Origin: Altererythrobacter sp.
GTDB taxonomy: Bacteria; Pseudomonadota; Alphaproteobacteria; Sphingomonadales; Sphingomonadaceae
Direction: 5' to 3'
Assembly (NCBI GenBank): GCA_016793865.1
Contig: JAEULJ010000001.1
Coordinates: forward strand, 620,001-684,000
DNA length: 64,000 bases
The notes under the pieces were generated by a model. That model was given only the letters and a program-made list of their open reading frames with translations. It ran no database searches and had not been told where the DNA came from. A program made the position numbers and the translations under genes. This document shows, piece after piece, positions 36,595 through 45,301 of this stretch; the first letter of the stretch is position 1, and the number at the start of each line of letters is the position of its first letter.

Positions 36595-37806
36595 CTAGCT
36601 GCCAGCCAGCGGCAGGATCTCGATCTTGTCGAACGTCCCGGAAATACCCTGGGTGTTTGCGAGCAAGGCAGTTTGTAGCGACAGGGTCTGGAATGGGCAC
36701 GTGCTCGGCACTGCGAAAACAGCGGTGGTTGATGATACTGCCGCCCTGCCCAGGGGGGTGCCATTGGGATAGCAGGTAAGGACCCATTCAAGTCCCGGTG
36801 CCGCTTCCGCCGATAGGTTGTGCCTGGCTTCGATGCGAAATCTCCCAGGTGTCAGAGCCGTGATTTGGCGAAGGATGGGTCCTCGGAAGCTTTGCGTCGT
36901 ATCGAACGCAAGGCGTGTGCCATCGCTCACTCGGTCGAACCGCGTATCGGCCAGCGCCTCTTCAGGAATCTGCCAATCGAACGGTGTGGAAGCGGATCCC
37001 GCTCTTGAAAACTGGGGGTCGAACGAACGGTTGGGCCGTGCGTCAGGATGATTTGAGCGAAAATAGCGCCAAGCAAGCGCGCGCATTCCTTTGCCGAAAG
37101 TGGTGGCAACGAGTGTGTCCTTGACATCGGTCTCGATCGCCATGCCCCTCCGAGGTGCTTCGGCAAAAAACGCGATCGTTGACTCGGCCTGCGGCGCCTT
37201 CTGTGCAGCATAAACCACGAAGTCGCGCCTCCAGGGGGCGGGTCCTGCCATCCGCGCCAGTCGCTCTCTCACCACGGGATCGCGCAGCGCATTGGCCAGT
37301 ACGGGAAACAGCAGACTTGGCGCATCGCGGGCCGTTCGCAACGCCCTATCGTAATGGGTCAGAACCGTGTCGATATCTCCTCTCTCCGAGGCGTAATTGA
37401 TGGCCCACAGATGAGTCTGCAATTCGCGACTGGAAAGCTTAGCTCCATACTGAAAGGCTTTTAGAGCGCCAGCGCGGTCACCCTGCACCTCATGCCGCAG
37501 GCCGATAGCGCTGGCGGCACGAGCGGTTGTAGGATCAGCCATCAGCGCGGCCACTGCGTAACTTGAGTTCTGCGTCAGCGGACCAGAATTGGCCGTGACA
37601 GCAGAGCCGAGCACCAACGCATTGTTGATCCTGCCATCGAAAGGCCAAATCTGAACGGCTTTCTCGGGCAACGACTTGGAAATAACCGTGGCGAGCGTGG
37701 CGCTAAGCGACGCATATGCAAGAGCAAGTGAAACGACTCCAAGCGCTATGCGAATTCCGGTACCCAGACCTGCGGCCTTCGCCCGGGTGTCAGGCGAAGC
37801 GTGCAT
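36595..37806 (-). CDS. Membrane-anchored repeat protein of the polysaccharide cluster, unknown function
   Basis: 403 residues. One N-terminal membrane helix (GIRIALGVVSLALAYASLSATL) is followed by an all-helical TPR-like stretch (about 75-230; SAIGLRHEVQGDRAGALKAFQYGAKLSS-type repeats, WAINYASERGDIDTVLTHYDRAL) and a beta-rich C-terminal domain (about 255-400) ending FDKIEILPLAGS that looks like a carbohydrate-binding jelly roll. Its start codon shares one base with the stop of the BY-kinase gene. It has no named family that I recognise; assembly or modification of the polymer is inferred from place only. Confidence 0.7.
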   Translation of the reverse strand: MHASPDTRAKAAGLGTGIRIALGVVSLALAYASLSATLATVISKSLPEKAVQIWPFDGRINNALVLGSAVTANSGPLTQNSSYAVAALMADPTTARAASAIGLRHEVQGDRAGALKAFQYGAKLSSRELQTHLWAINYASERGDIDTVLTHYDRALRTARDAPSLLFPVLANALRDPVVRERLARMAGPAPWRRDFVVYAAQKAPQAESTIAFFAEAPRRGMAIETDVKDTLVATTFGKGMRALAWRYFRSNHPDARPNRSFDPQFSRAGSASTPFDWQIPEEALADTRFDRVSDGTRLAFDTTQSFRGPILRQITALTPGRFRIEARHNLSAEAAPGLEWVLTCYPNGTPLGRAAVSSTTAVFAVPSTCPFQTLSLQTALLANTQGISGTFDKIEILPLAGS

Positions 37807-40007
37807 CAGGCCGGCTCGGTTTTCGTGTCCGGTGCGCCATATGAATAGCTGTATTCGTAACCATACCCGTGATGGGCTTTCGATGGCTCGAACTTGGTCA
37901 GAACACAGCCAAGCAAGCGAATGTCCGCCACATCCAGGCGGCCTAGCGAAGCGGTGACAAGGCTCGACTTGATATTGTGCGCTTCGACACAGTAGACGAT
38001 CCCGTCCACCTGGCTGGCGATGAGAGGAGCGTCGGCAAGGCCCAATACAGGCGGGGCATCAATGATTACATGATCGTAATCCGCCGCGAGCCGCTCGACA
38101 AGCGCGGTCAGCCGCCGACCGGAAAGGAGCTCGGCGGCGTTTGGCGGCAAGGGGCCTGCCGACATCGCAGTGACACCCAACTGAGGTATCTCGAAGGTTG
38201 ATCCGTCGAGGTTGTCGTCCCCTGAGAGGAAATTGCTCAAGCCGCGATCGCGATCGACCTGTCCCCAGTGATGCACCGATGGAGAACGCATATCGCCATC
38301 GATCAGGATCACGGAACGGCCCGAGCGCACCAACGTAGCCGCCAACGCGAGGGAGGTGGTTGACTTGCCTTCCGAAGGGCGCGTGGAAGTAACTGCAAGC
38401 GCCCGCGGAATTCCGTCTTGCGTGGCGAAACTCAGATTTGTCTGGACGCTCAGATAAGCATCGAACATCTCCGACTTTCTATCGGCGAGCGAGACTTGCG
38501 GATCCTCGCCCTTCAACAACGGGATCGTGCCCAGCAGCGGCAGCCCGATGCGTTTGCGGAAGTTCTCGGGATCCTCGATCGCATCGTCCAGCTGCTCCAG
38601 GGCAAGGGCCAGAACGGCGCCCAGGAAGAGGCCCAGCACGGCCGAAGCGAAGAGATTGAGGATAATATTCGGGCTCGAGGGCTTCCGCGGAGCGAAGGCC
38701 CTATCGACAATGGCGACATTGTTGACCCCGACTCCAGCCGCGACTCCAATCTCCTTGAAGCGCTGCAAGAGGCCATCGTAGAGCGCGCGGTTGGTATCCA
38801 CTTCCTGCTGAAAAATATTGTACTGAATGCTTCGGCGGCGCAGCGAAAGATAATCGTCTTTCAGACCCGCCACTCGCTGCCGCAGGCTGTTCTCGCGCTG
38901 CAACGCCTGACGATACTCCGACTGATAGGACGCAGCGACGCGGTTCTCTTCTCGTGAGATTGAACTGTCCAGCTGGTCGATCTGGGTCTTAATCTGTATG
39001 GCGGTAGGATATTCGGGCTCGAACTGAACGAGCAGTCGTTCGTAATCCGCCATCAACTCGGCGCGCCTTTGACGCAGATTGCTGATTGCGGTGTTGCGCA
39101 GGGCTTCTGCCGAGGCCCCCGCCCCACCTGCTTGCCGATAGCGTGCTTCCGCCTCGATGCGCGCCGCAATCGACTCGTTGAGGGCGGTGTTCAAAGCAGA
39201 AAGATCGTCGCTCACGATGGAGCGGTCTCCCACCCCGCTTGACCCTGAACCCTGCGCGGGAAGGTTGATAATCTGCTCCTGAGAAGCATAGGCGACCAGC
39301 TGTCGTTGCGATTCATCAAGGCGCGCCTTGTATTCAGCGAGCTGTCGCTGGAGCACTTCACGGCCATATGCCGTCGCTTCGCTCTTGCGATCGAGGTTCG
39401 TCTCGATGAATTGTTGAGCCCAGGCATTGGCGACTGTTGCGGAGAAGTCCGCATCTGGGCTCGTGAAGCGGATCTCTACGAGACGGGACAGCCGGGCCGG
39501 GCTGACCACCAAATTGTCGATGAGTATCTCGCCAGCCAGCATCTGACGCCGGGCCCGGCTGTCGCCGCTGTAGCGACCGTTCGAGAGCTTCAGCGCGGGG
39601 TCGTCCGAAAACTGATCGAACATTGCGAAGAATTCCGGTTTGTCGACCAGGCGCAATTCCTTCGCAACATTTTCGGAAAGCGTTCGTGAACTGAGGAGCC
39701 CATATTGTGTCTGGTAAAATTCCTGATCTGCGATGCTGGCCTCGCGCTCGACCCCTTGGAAATTGGTCACCCGGTCAGATTCACGTGAGATTTCGATGGT
39801 GGATGCCGCGGTGTATTTCGGCGTCATCAGCAGGGTCACGATGATCCCGAGCGCGAGAAAGCCGATGAGGCTCGCAGCGATGACCAGGCGCCACCGCTTC
39901 GCAATGTTCAGATATTGACGAATTAGCGGAATTGTGTCCGATTCCCGCGCCGATGGCAGAGAGGCGGGGTTGGCGTTGGCGCGCGTCGGCGCGGTGAGCA
40001 GGCCCAT
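37806..40007 (-). CDS. Wzc-type polysaccharide co-polymerase and tyrosine autokinase
   Basis: 733 residues. Wzz domain with two membrane helices (about 35-55 and 455-475) flanking a periplasmic coiled coil containing GNVR-like elements. The cytoplasmic BY-kinase has Walker A' (TSTRPSEGKSTTSLALA), Walker A (ILIDGDMRSP) and Walker B (VIIDAPPVLGLAD), and the C-terminus has the Tyr cluster GYGYEYSYSYG that is autophosphorylated. It sets chain length and export in Wzy-type systems. It sits between the export lipoprotein and the TPR-like gene on one transcript. Confidence 0.94.
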   Translation of the reverse strand: MGLLTAPTRANANPASLPSARESDTIPLIRQYLNIAKRWRLVIAASLIGFLALGIIVTLLMTPKYTAASTIEISRESDRVTNFQGVEREASIADQEFYQTQYGLLSSRTLSENVAKELRLVDKPEFFAMFDQFSDDPALKLSNGRYSGDSRARRQMLAGEILIDNLVVSPARLSRLVEIRFTSPDADFSATVANAWAQQFIETNLDRKSEATAYGREVLQRQLAEYKARLDESQRQLVAYASQEQIINLPAQGSGSSGVGDRSIVSDDLSALNTALNESIAARIEAEARYRQAGGAGASAEALRNTAISNLRQRRAELMADYERLLVQFEPEYPTAIQIKTQIDQLDSSISREENRVAASYQSEYRQALQRENSLRQRVAGLKDDYLSLRRRSIQYNIFQQEVDTNRALYDGLLQRFKEIGVAAGVGVNNVAIVDRAFAPRKPSSPNIILNLFASAVLGLFLGAVLALALEQLDDAIEDPENFRKRIGLPLLGTIPLLKGEDPQVSLADRKSEMFDAYLSVQTNLSFATQDGIPRALAVTSTRPSEGKSTTSLALAATLVRSGRSVILIDGDMRSPSVHHWGQVDRDRGLSNFLSGDDNLDGSTFEIPQLGVTAMSAGPLPPNAAELLSGRRLTALVERLAADYDHVIIDAPPVLGLADAPLIASQVDGIVYCVEAHNIKSSLVTASLGRLDVADIRLLGCVLTKFEPSKAHHGYGYEYSYSYGAPDTKTEPA

Positions 40008-40009
40008 GC

Positions 40010-40723
40010 TCAGTTCCCCAATATGGCGATCAGAGGGGAGGCGAGCAGCGGCGATACGGACACCAGATCCTTGAATAGCCTGCGCTGCGGCGAGTCTCCG
40101 ACGATCACGATGTCGTTGGCGTAAACGGCCGGGTCTGGATAGAGACCGCGCCGGATTGCCTCCAGACTATATAAGCCGGCCATGCGACGCCCTTCCACGG
40201 TGCGCATGATAACCACGTCTTCTAGCCGGGCGAACTCGGACAAGCCCTTGGCCGAGGCGATCGCTCGCGAGAGGGTTGTCTGGTTCGTGACCGGATAGAG
40301 GCCCGGCTCCTCAACCTCGCCGTCCACAGTCACGACCTGGCTGACAGAATTCTTGATGTTTACAGTGACATCGGGCTGCTTGATGTAGCGCCCCGCCAGA
40401 GACCGCTCGATTATGGCGGCAAGCTCGTCGGCCGTCTTGCCACGAGCTTCCAACGTGCCGATCAGCGGCATCGCGATGCGCCCACTGGCGTCGACCTGAA
40501 TTTCCCTGGTTAGCTCTTCGACGTTGAAGACATTCACTTCGATCGTGTCCAGCGGGCCGATCAACGAAGGCCGGTCCTCAGCAGTCAAATCCCCACGAGT
40601 GGGAGCGGGCAGAGCCGATTCCTGGCGGACTACCGTAAAGTCGACGGTCGACTGTAAAGGCTTTCGCTCGCCACAGGCCGCCAGAGCCACGCAGGCGAAC
40701 AAGACACTGTATTTCCAGAACAT
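40010..40723 (-). CDS. Wza/GumB-type polysaccharide export lipoprotein
   Basis: 237 residues. Lipobox ALAACGE (Cys at 17). The Poly_export domain begins IGPLDTIEVNVFNVEELTRE and includes GRIAMPLIGTLEARGKT and DVTVNIKNSVSQVVTVDGEVEEPGLYPV, then an SLBB-like region (TTLSRAIASAKGL). It would form the outer-membrane channel. No Shine-Dalgarno is seen; GGATAAAAT lies just 7-15 bases ahead of the ATG, so a leaderless message is possible. It starts the minus-strand set with the BY-kinase. Confidence 0.92.
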   Translation of the reverse strand: MFWKYSVLFACVALAACGERKPLQSTVDFTVVRQESALPAPTRGDLTAEDRPSLIGPLDTIEVNVFNVEELTREIQVDASGRIAMPLIGTLEARGKTADELAAIIERSLAGRYIKQPDVTVNIKNSVSQVVTVDGEVEEPGLYPVTNQTTLSRAIASAKGLSEFARLEDVVIMRTVEGRRMAGLYSLEAIRRGLYPDPAVYANDIVIVGDSPQRRLFKDLVSVSPLLASPLIAILGN

Positions 40724-40963
40724 TCTGTAGATTTTATCCGGCGAAATGGGGATAGTTTGAGGCTATATGCGTCGTTTGGGGGCGAGTAAAGGCTGCGAGC
40801 GCCGAGATTGAGCCGGATGGCGATGTGCACATAGCTTCGAAATTGCGCCAATACCTGTCGAGACTTGTCTGTACGATGAATTTTCGGCGACGGCGCGGGA
40901 TTCAATGGCCTAGTTGGTCCCCTCCCTCTCATCGATGATCACCACCCAAAAGGATTTCAGCTG

Positions 40964-41671
40964 ATGCCGGCGCTTTCGTCGGCCATACGGACCTTGTTTG
41001 CCGCAGCAGGGCTGTCGGTGGACCGTGCGAAGTACGGGTATGCTTCGGACCGCCGCACGGCAATCGCCAATGCCGGAATAGACCTCCTTATCGATGCGGG
41101 CGCCAATGAAGGGCAGTATGCAACTGCACTACGTCGAGAGGGCTACACAGGGGCAATTCACTCGCTTGAGCCCTTGCCGGATGCCTTCGCCCGGCTGTCT
41201 GCATTGGCGGCTGCGGATGGGTCGTGGACTGTGACAAACGTTGCTGCAGGCGCAACGATGGGCCGTGCAGAATTTCATGTTTCGGAAGACTCCGTCTGCA
41301 GCTCGATCCTGCAGCCCACCGCCTCGCTAATCGACGCCATTCCGACTGCGCAAATTGCGAAGACGATCTTCGTCGAAGCCGTACGCCTGGATGAGATTGC
41401 CTTGCCCGCCCATCACCGCCTCATGCTCAAGCTGGACGTGCAGGGTTTTGAGAAGAGCGCCCTTGACGGAGCGGCGGGCCTCATTGGACAGCTCCGCCTG
41501 CTCGAAATCGAGTTGGGCATCGAACAGGGATACGAAAACGGCTATGGGCTTGTTGGGGCCCTGCCAGAACTCAAGGCACTCGGCTTCCGATTGATCTCGA
41601 TGAATCGCGGAGCGACCAATACCAAGACCGGGCGGCTCATCGATGTCGACGTGCTTCTGGCGCGGGATTAA
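40964..41671 (+). CDS. FkbM-family methyltransferase
   Basis: 235 residues. SAM-binding motif LLIDAGANEGQYATAL, then AIHSLEPLPDAFARL, and LKLDVQGFEKSALDGA and LLEIELGI as in FkbM domains. It probably O-methylates a sugar of the polymer. ATG 40964 is preceded by AAAGGA at nine bases. It is the only plus-strand gene in this part of the cluster. Its last 35 bases overlap the end of the convergent glycosyltransferase gene. The 240-base gap upstream, shared with the export lipoprotein gene, is A+T-richer and probably holds divergent promoters. Confidence 0.88.
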   Translation: MPALSSAIRTLFAAAGLSVDRAKYGYASDRRTAIANAGIDLLIDAGANEGQYATALRREGYTGAIHSLEPLPDAFARLSALAAADGSWTVTNVAAGATMGRAEFHVSEDSVCSSILQPTASLIDAIPTAQIAKTIFVEAVRLDEIALPAHHRLMLKLDVQGFEKSALDGAAGLIGQLRLLEIELGIEQGYENGYGLVGALPELKALGFRLISMNRGATNTKTGRLIDVDVLLARD

Positions 41672-42830
41672 GTTGCTCGTGATCGTGAGGGCCGCGCAGC
41701 GTTTGGATCGACCTTCGGGGGCCAAGCAGCCGCCGTAACAGGTCAGCGTCGAATACTTGCGCGTCAAACTTTCGTTCAGCCATCGCTCGACTTGCTCTTC
41801 CCATGGCGCTCACCCGCTCCGGTTCACCCAGCAGACTTCGGATCGCAGCCACAAGCGCCTCGCTGCTGCGCGGTTTAATCAGCAGGCCGTTGACGCCGTC
41901 TTCAACGGTCTCGCGGCAGCCGACGCTGTCGGTCGTGATGACGGCTCTGCCGATTGCCATGGCTTCCTGGATGCTGCGCGGCACTCCTTCGCGATAAAAC
42001 GAAGGCAGCACGAATACGTCGCATTGAGCGAGACGCTCGGCGACGTCGCCTACCTGGCCTGGCCATTCGATGAGGCCAGCCGACCGCCACCCTTCCACTT
42101 CTTGGCGGGTGATGGCACTTGGGTTGTCGTCGAGGCCGCCCAGAAGAACGAAACGGGCGCGCGGATCCTCCTGAAAGACGCGCGCCGCTTCTACGAAATG
42201 ATAGACACCCTTTTCCTCGATGAGACGGCTAGCCATCAGGAAGGTCATCCGGCCGGCAACCTGCTGCGGTTTGTGGGGGAACTGAGCCAAGTCCACACCG
42301 ATCGCACCGACGTTCTCCACCTCCTTCAATCCCGCACGACTGCGCAGAACCTCTCGATCATCCGGGTTGAGGACCAGCACCGCCGCGGCGTGCTTCAAGG
42401 AGAAAGACAGCAGTTTCCCAATCAGCGCGCCCAACAATCTGCGACGGCGACCCGCCCCCTCATCCGCAAACCCGAACCCCAAGCCCTCGAGGAGCACGAC
42501 GACACGGTCGATGCCGGCCAGCCGGGCCGCGATCGTGCCATAGATTCCCGGCTTGATGAAATAGGCCAACACGGCATCCGGGCGGTCCTTGCTAAGCTGG
42601 CGGTGCAGACTGCGTAGGCTTAGCGCTTCGCTCCACGGCGACAATCCGGAGCGGGAGAGCGAGAAATCCCGCGGTTGAGCGCCAAGCGCGCAAACTGCCT
42701 GCCGCGATGCGCTGGAGTGGTCTGGTGCGAAAGCGAGGACCTCGTGCCCCTCGGCCACCGCGAGGCGCATCAGGGTACTGCGGAAGTTGAGCAGGGATTG
42801 TGCCCCGTTTCCAATGATTGCGATCTTCAT
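41637..42830 (-). CDS. Family 4-type glycosyltransferase
   Basis: 397 residues, GT-B fold. N-terminal domain starts MKIAIIGNGAQSLLNFRSTL; the donor-binding C-terminal half has FLMASRLIEEKGVYHFVEAA and FYREGVPRSIQEAMAIGRAVITTDSVGCRETV. It would add one sugar of the repeat unit at the cytoplasmic membrane face. It lies 7 bases after the EpsG-like gene and runs with it. Confidence 0.9.
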   Translation of the reverse strand: MKIAIIGNGAQSLLNFRSTLMRLAVAEGHEVLAFAPDHSSASRQAVCALGAQPRDFSLSRSGLSPWSEALSLRSLHRQLSKDRPDAVLAYFIKPGIYGTIAARLAGIDRVVVLLEGLGFGFADEGAGRRRRLLGALIGKLLSFSLKHAAAVLVLNPDDREVLRSRAGLKEVENVGAIGVDLAQFPHKPQQVAGRMTFLMASRLIEEKGVYHFVEAARVFQEDPRARFVLLGGLDDNPSAITRQEVEGWRSAGLIEWPGQVGDVAERLAQCDVFVLPSFYREGVPRSIQEAMAIGRAVITTDSVGCRETVEDGVNGLLIKPRSSEALVAAIRSLLGEPERVSAMGRASRAMAERKFDAQVFDADLLRRLLGPRRSIQTLRGPHDHEQLNPAPEARRHR

Positions 42831-42837
42831 TGGCTGT

Positions 42838-43896
42838 TCAAACCCACTTTTCGAACAAGACGTTGTTGTAGGGAACCCAGAACCTGACGAAGGTGGCGTA
42901 GAGGAGCCACACCGCCAATGTCAGGCCATAGAGAGCCAGTATCGTGGCTTTCAGCAGTGCCTGCAGAGTGGGATGGGAGGACATGGAATAGATCAGCCCG
43001 GACAGGATTGCGCCCTGGAACGGAATCATCAGCACACCGATGCGATCAACGAAGGTTGTAGACGGAATCAGGAAATACGCCGGAAGCAACACTAGCGTGA
43101 CGACGGCGGCGTTGCGCAGAAGCCTGTCGTGCGGGCTGAAGACTTCATGCGGCTTGCGTACGAGGAAGAAGGCCAAGCCCGAAAACGCGCCGATCGCCAG
43201 TCGTGGCAGCGTGCCTGAGGATTCGAGGTCGCCTTCGAAATAGAGGGATAGCACGTCCGAAAGATTGTTGGACACCACTGTCAGCGCCAGCAGGCCCGCC
43301 ATGGCGCCGCCAATCAAGTACGTCGCCCAGCGATTCTGGCTGCCGGACATGATGAACAGCGGGAAAGCAATGATGGCCGATTTGTGAAACAGCGTCGCGA
43401 TCACGAGCAACGAGAGCCACCGCCAGTCGATGGAATTGCGAAACAGAGCGTAGGCCATCATGACACAACCGATGGCGGTAGCCTGGCGCGTATAGCCCAT
43501 GGCGGTTATGTACACCAACGCCGGGATCAGGACCGCAAAGGCAAGGGCGGGAAGTCGCTGCACATTGCAGAACGCCGCGAGCCCTGCGGAGAAGATCGCG
43601 GCGCAAATCAGGTTGACGTGCCATACCTGCCCGCCGAGCCGGCCGACCAGCCAGTTGATCAAAGAGTATGCGCTGTCCCCGTAGGTCAACGACCAGGCCA
43701 GGTCGGATCGATAGATATCAAGAAAGATGATTTCGTAAGTGAGCCAGTCGACGCCGATGACGTAGCGAAAACCGACAAAGAGCGAGAGCGGGATCACGAG
43801 CGCGATCGCAAGGCGCCACCATGGCGTGAACGGCTTCCACAGGTTGGCCATGGCGATCGCCGCGCTAACGGCGTAGATTGTGGCATACACCATCAT
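42838..43896 (-). CDS. EpsG-like polysaccharide polymerase (Wzy candidate)
   Basis: 352 residues with about ten membrane helices. EpsG-type signatures are GFRYVIGVDWLTYE, ITAMGYTRQATAIG and ATLFHKSAIIAFPLF. These proteins polymerise lipid-linked repeat units outside the membrane. It is followed by a glycosyltransferase and preceded by the beta-helix protein, all on one strand. A second polymerase-like gene exists at 49.2-50.6 kb. Confidence 0.85.
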   Translation of the reverse strand: MMVYATIYAVSAAIAMANLWKPFTPWWRLAIALVIPLSLFVGFRYVIGVDWLTYEIIFLDIYRSDLAWSLTYGDSAYSLINWLVGRLGGQVWHVNLICAAIFSAGLAAFCNVQRLPALAFAVLIPALVYITAMGYTRQATAIGCVMMAYALFRNSIDWRWLSLLVIATLFHKSAIIAFPLFIMSGSQNRWATYLIGGAMAGLLALTVVSNNLSDVLSLYFEGDLESSGTLPRLAIGAFSGLAFFLVRKPHEVFSPHDRLLRNAAVVTLVLLPAYFLIPSTTFVDRIGVLMIPFQGAILSGLIYSMSSHPTLQALLKATILALYGLTLAVWLLYATFVRFWVPYNNVLFEKWV

Positions 43897-43927
43897 CGCG
43901 GTGTCATCTCAGTTAGCGCTGCCATGA

Positions 43928-45301
43928 TCAGGCGATCGCCCCAAAAGGCCGCCACGTACCGGGCGTTCCTGCTTTTACGCAGGTCCAGCCCAGGTAGCCC
44001 CCCTGAACCGGCGCCTCGTTCATCCAGATGGCGCCGCGATCGAACGTGCCCTGCATGGGCGGGCGCAAGCCCGACCCGGCCAGAGCAGCCCCTCCGGCGC
44101 TGCCGAATGACAAACCATTCGGGAACCAGGGCCGGTTTTTGACGACGTTGCGGTCGACGTCCCGGCTCGGAAAGCGGATCACAGGCGTCTCGTCGCTCAG
44201 GAAATCGACATAATTCGCGGACAGCAGGCGAGCGATGCGGAATGATTTCTTCGAGTCCGCTTGAAGGTGAAGGCCGTCCAGGTTCAGCCGGCAATCGGCG
44301 AAGCTGCCTTGCGTGTCTTCATCTGTAGCGCCCCGACCGCCTATGGCAATGCCCTCGCGACCGGTCGCCAGCCCCCCTGCCGGCGAGGCCGCGAGCCACG
44401 TCGGTGATCCGCCTTTGATGTCGCCCTGGGGTCCCAGCACGAGATTGCGGGGGTTGAGTTGGTACTGTTGTCCGATTTCGGCGAAACAGCCGATGAAGAT
44501 GCTCGCGTTCGGCCCGGAAGGTTCGGACCAGAAGCCGGCACCGCGGTTGTCAGCTGCTTCGGCCGCAAGATAGACGTTGCCGATAAGGCTCGCATCTTGG
44601 AAGCCATGGCCACCATTTTCGAACGCGCGAGCACCGACGAGCACGCATGAATTCGCATCGTCTCCTGCAAAGGCGAAGCCGGCTCCGCCGTTGGAACGCG
44701 ACGTGCAGTTGATGAAAGAGCTTCCGTTGGCGTTGCCGGCTATCTTTGCGGTCGATGCTTCGACGCGAAACCCATCGCCGTGGAAGCCGACTGCGTTGAC
44801 CTGGTAGAGATAGGCAGGCGTCGCAATCAACAGCCCGTGACGTGGTCCGCGCCGCTCGGCGATGTTGCGAAAGGTGATACCGCTTACTGTCGTGCGCCGG
44901 GCGTCTCCCCGGAGGGGCGTGGTCCGGTCATGGGGGATTATAATACCCGCCGTCTCTCCACCAATCGCCGCGTACGCTCCGGCGTCGAAGAGGATTTCCG
45001 TACTGTCGGACGTCCCGCCCTCAATGGTAAGGGGCTTCTGAAGCACGAGCGAGCGCGTTAGTCGATATCGCTTACCGCCCTCGACGAATAGCCGGGCACC
45101 GGCAGGAAGCTTGGCGAGCGCGCGCTCGAAGGCGATGCTGTCGTCGGCTCGACCGTCACCCACGGCGCCGAAATCGTGGATTGAGGCAGAGTGGGAAGGC
45201 CCGTTGGAGGCGACTCCTGTCCCTTGCGGAAGGGCGGGGGCGAGACCGGCTCCGGCGATTGAGGTCTCGATGAACGCGCGCCTATCCATTGCGGTGTTCA
45301 T
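43928..45301 (-). CDS. Tat-exported right-handed beta-helix protein (pectate-lyase-like)
   Basis: 457 residues. A Tat-type leader (MDRRAFIETSIAGAGLAPALP; RR-x-F) precedes IHDFGAVGDGRADDSIAFERAL, the entry strand of Pectate_lyase_3/GH28-like folds, and many short beta-helix turns follow. The C-terminal 60 residues (RGAIWMNEAPVQGGYLGWTCVKAGTPGTWRPF region) resemble phage tail-spike ends. It may cut or edit the polysaccharide in the periplasm. Start overlaps the preceding glycosyltransferase gene by ATGA; a Met four codons in is also possible. Confidence 0.82.
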   Translation of the reverse strand: MNTAMDRRAFIETSIAGAGLAPALPQGTGVASNGPSHSASIHDFGAVGDGRADDSIAFERALAKLPAGARLFVEGGKRYRLTRSLVLQKPLTIEGGTSDSTEILFDAGAYAAIGGETAGIIIPHDRTTPLRGDARRTTVSGITFRNIAERRGPRHGLLIATPAYLYQVNAVGFHGDGFRVEASTAKIAGNANGSSFINCTSRSNGGAGFAFAGDDANSCVLVGARAFENGGHGFQDASLIGNVYLAAEAADNRGAGFWSEPSGPNASIFIGCFAEIGQQYQLNPRNLVLGPQGDIKGGSPTWLAASPAGGLATGREGIAIGGRGATDEDTQGSFADCRLNLDGLHLQADSKKSFRIARLLSANYVDFLSDETPVIRFPSRDVDRNVVKNRPWFPNGLSFGSAGGAALAGSGLRPPMQGTFDRGAIWMNEAPVQGGYLGWTCVKAGTPGTWRPFGAIA

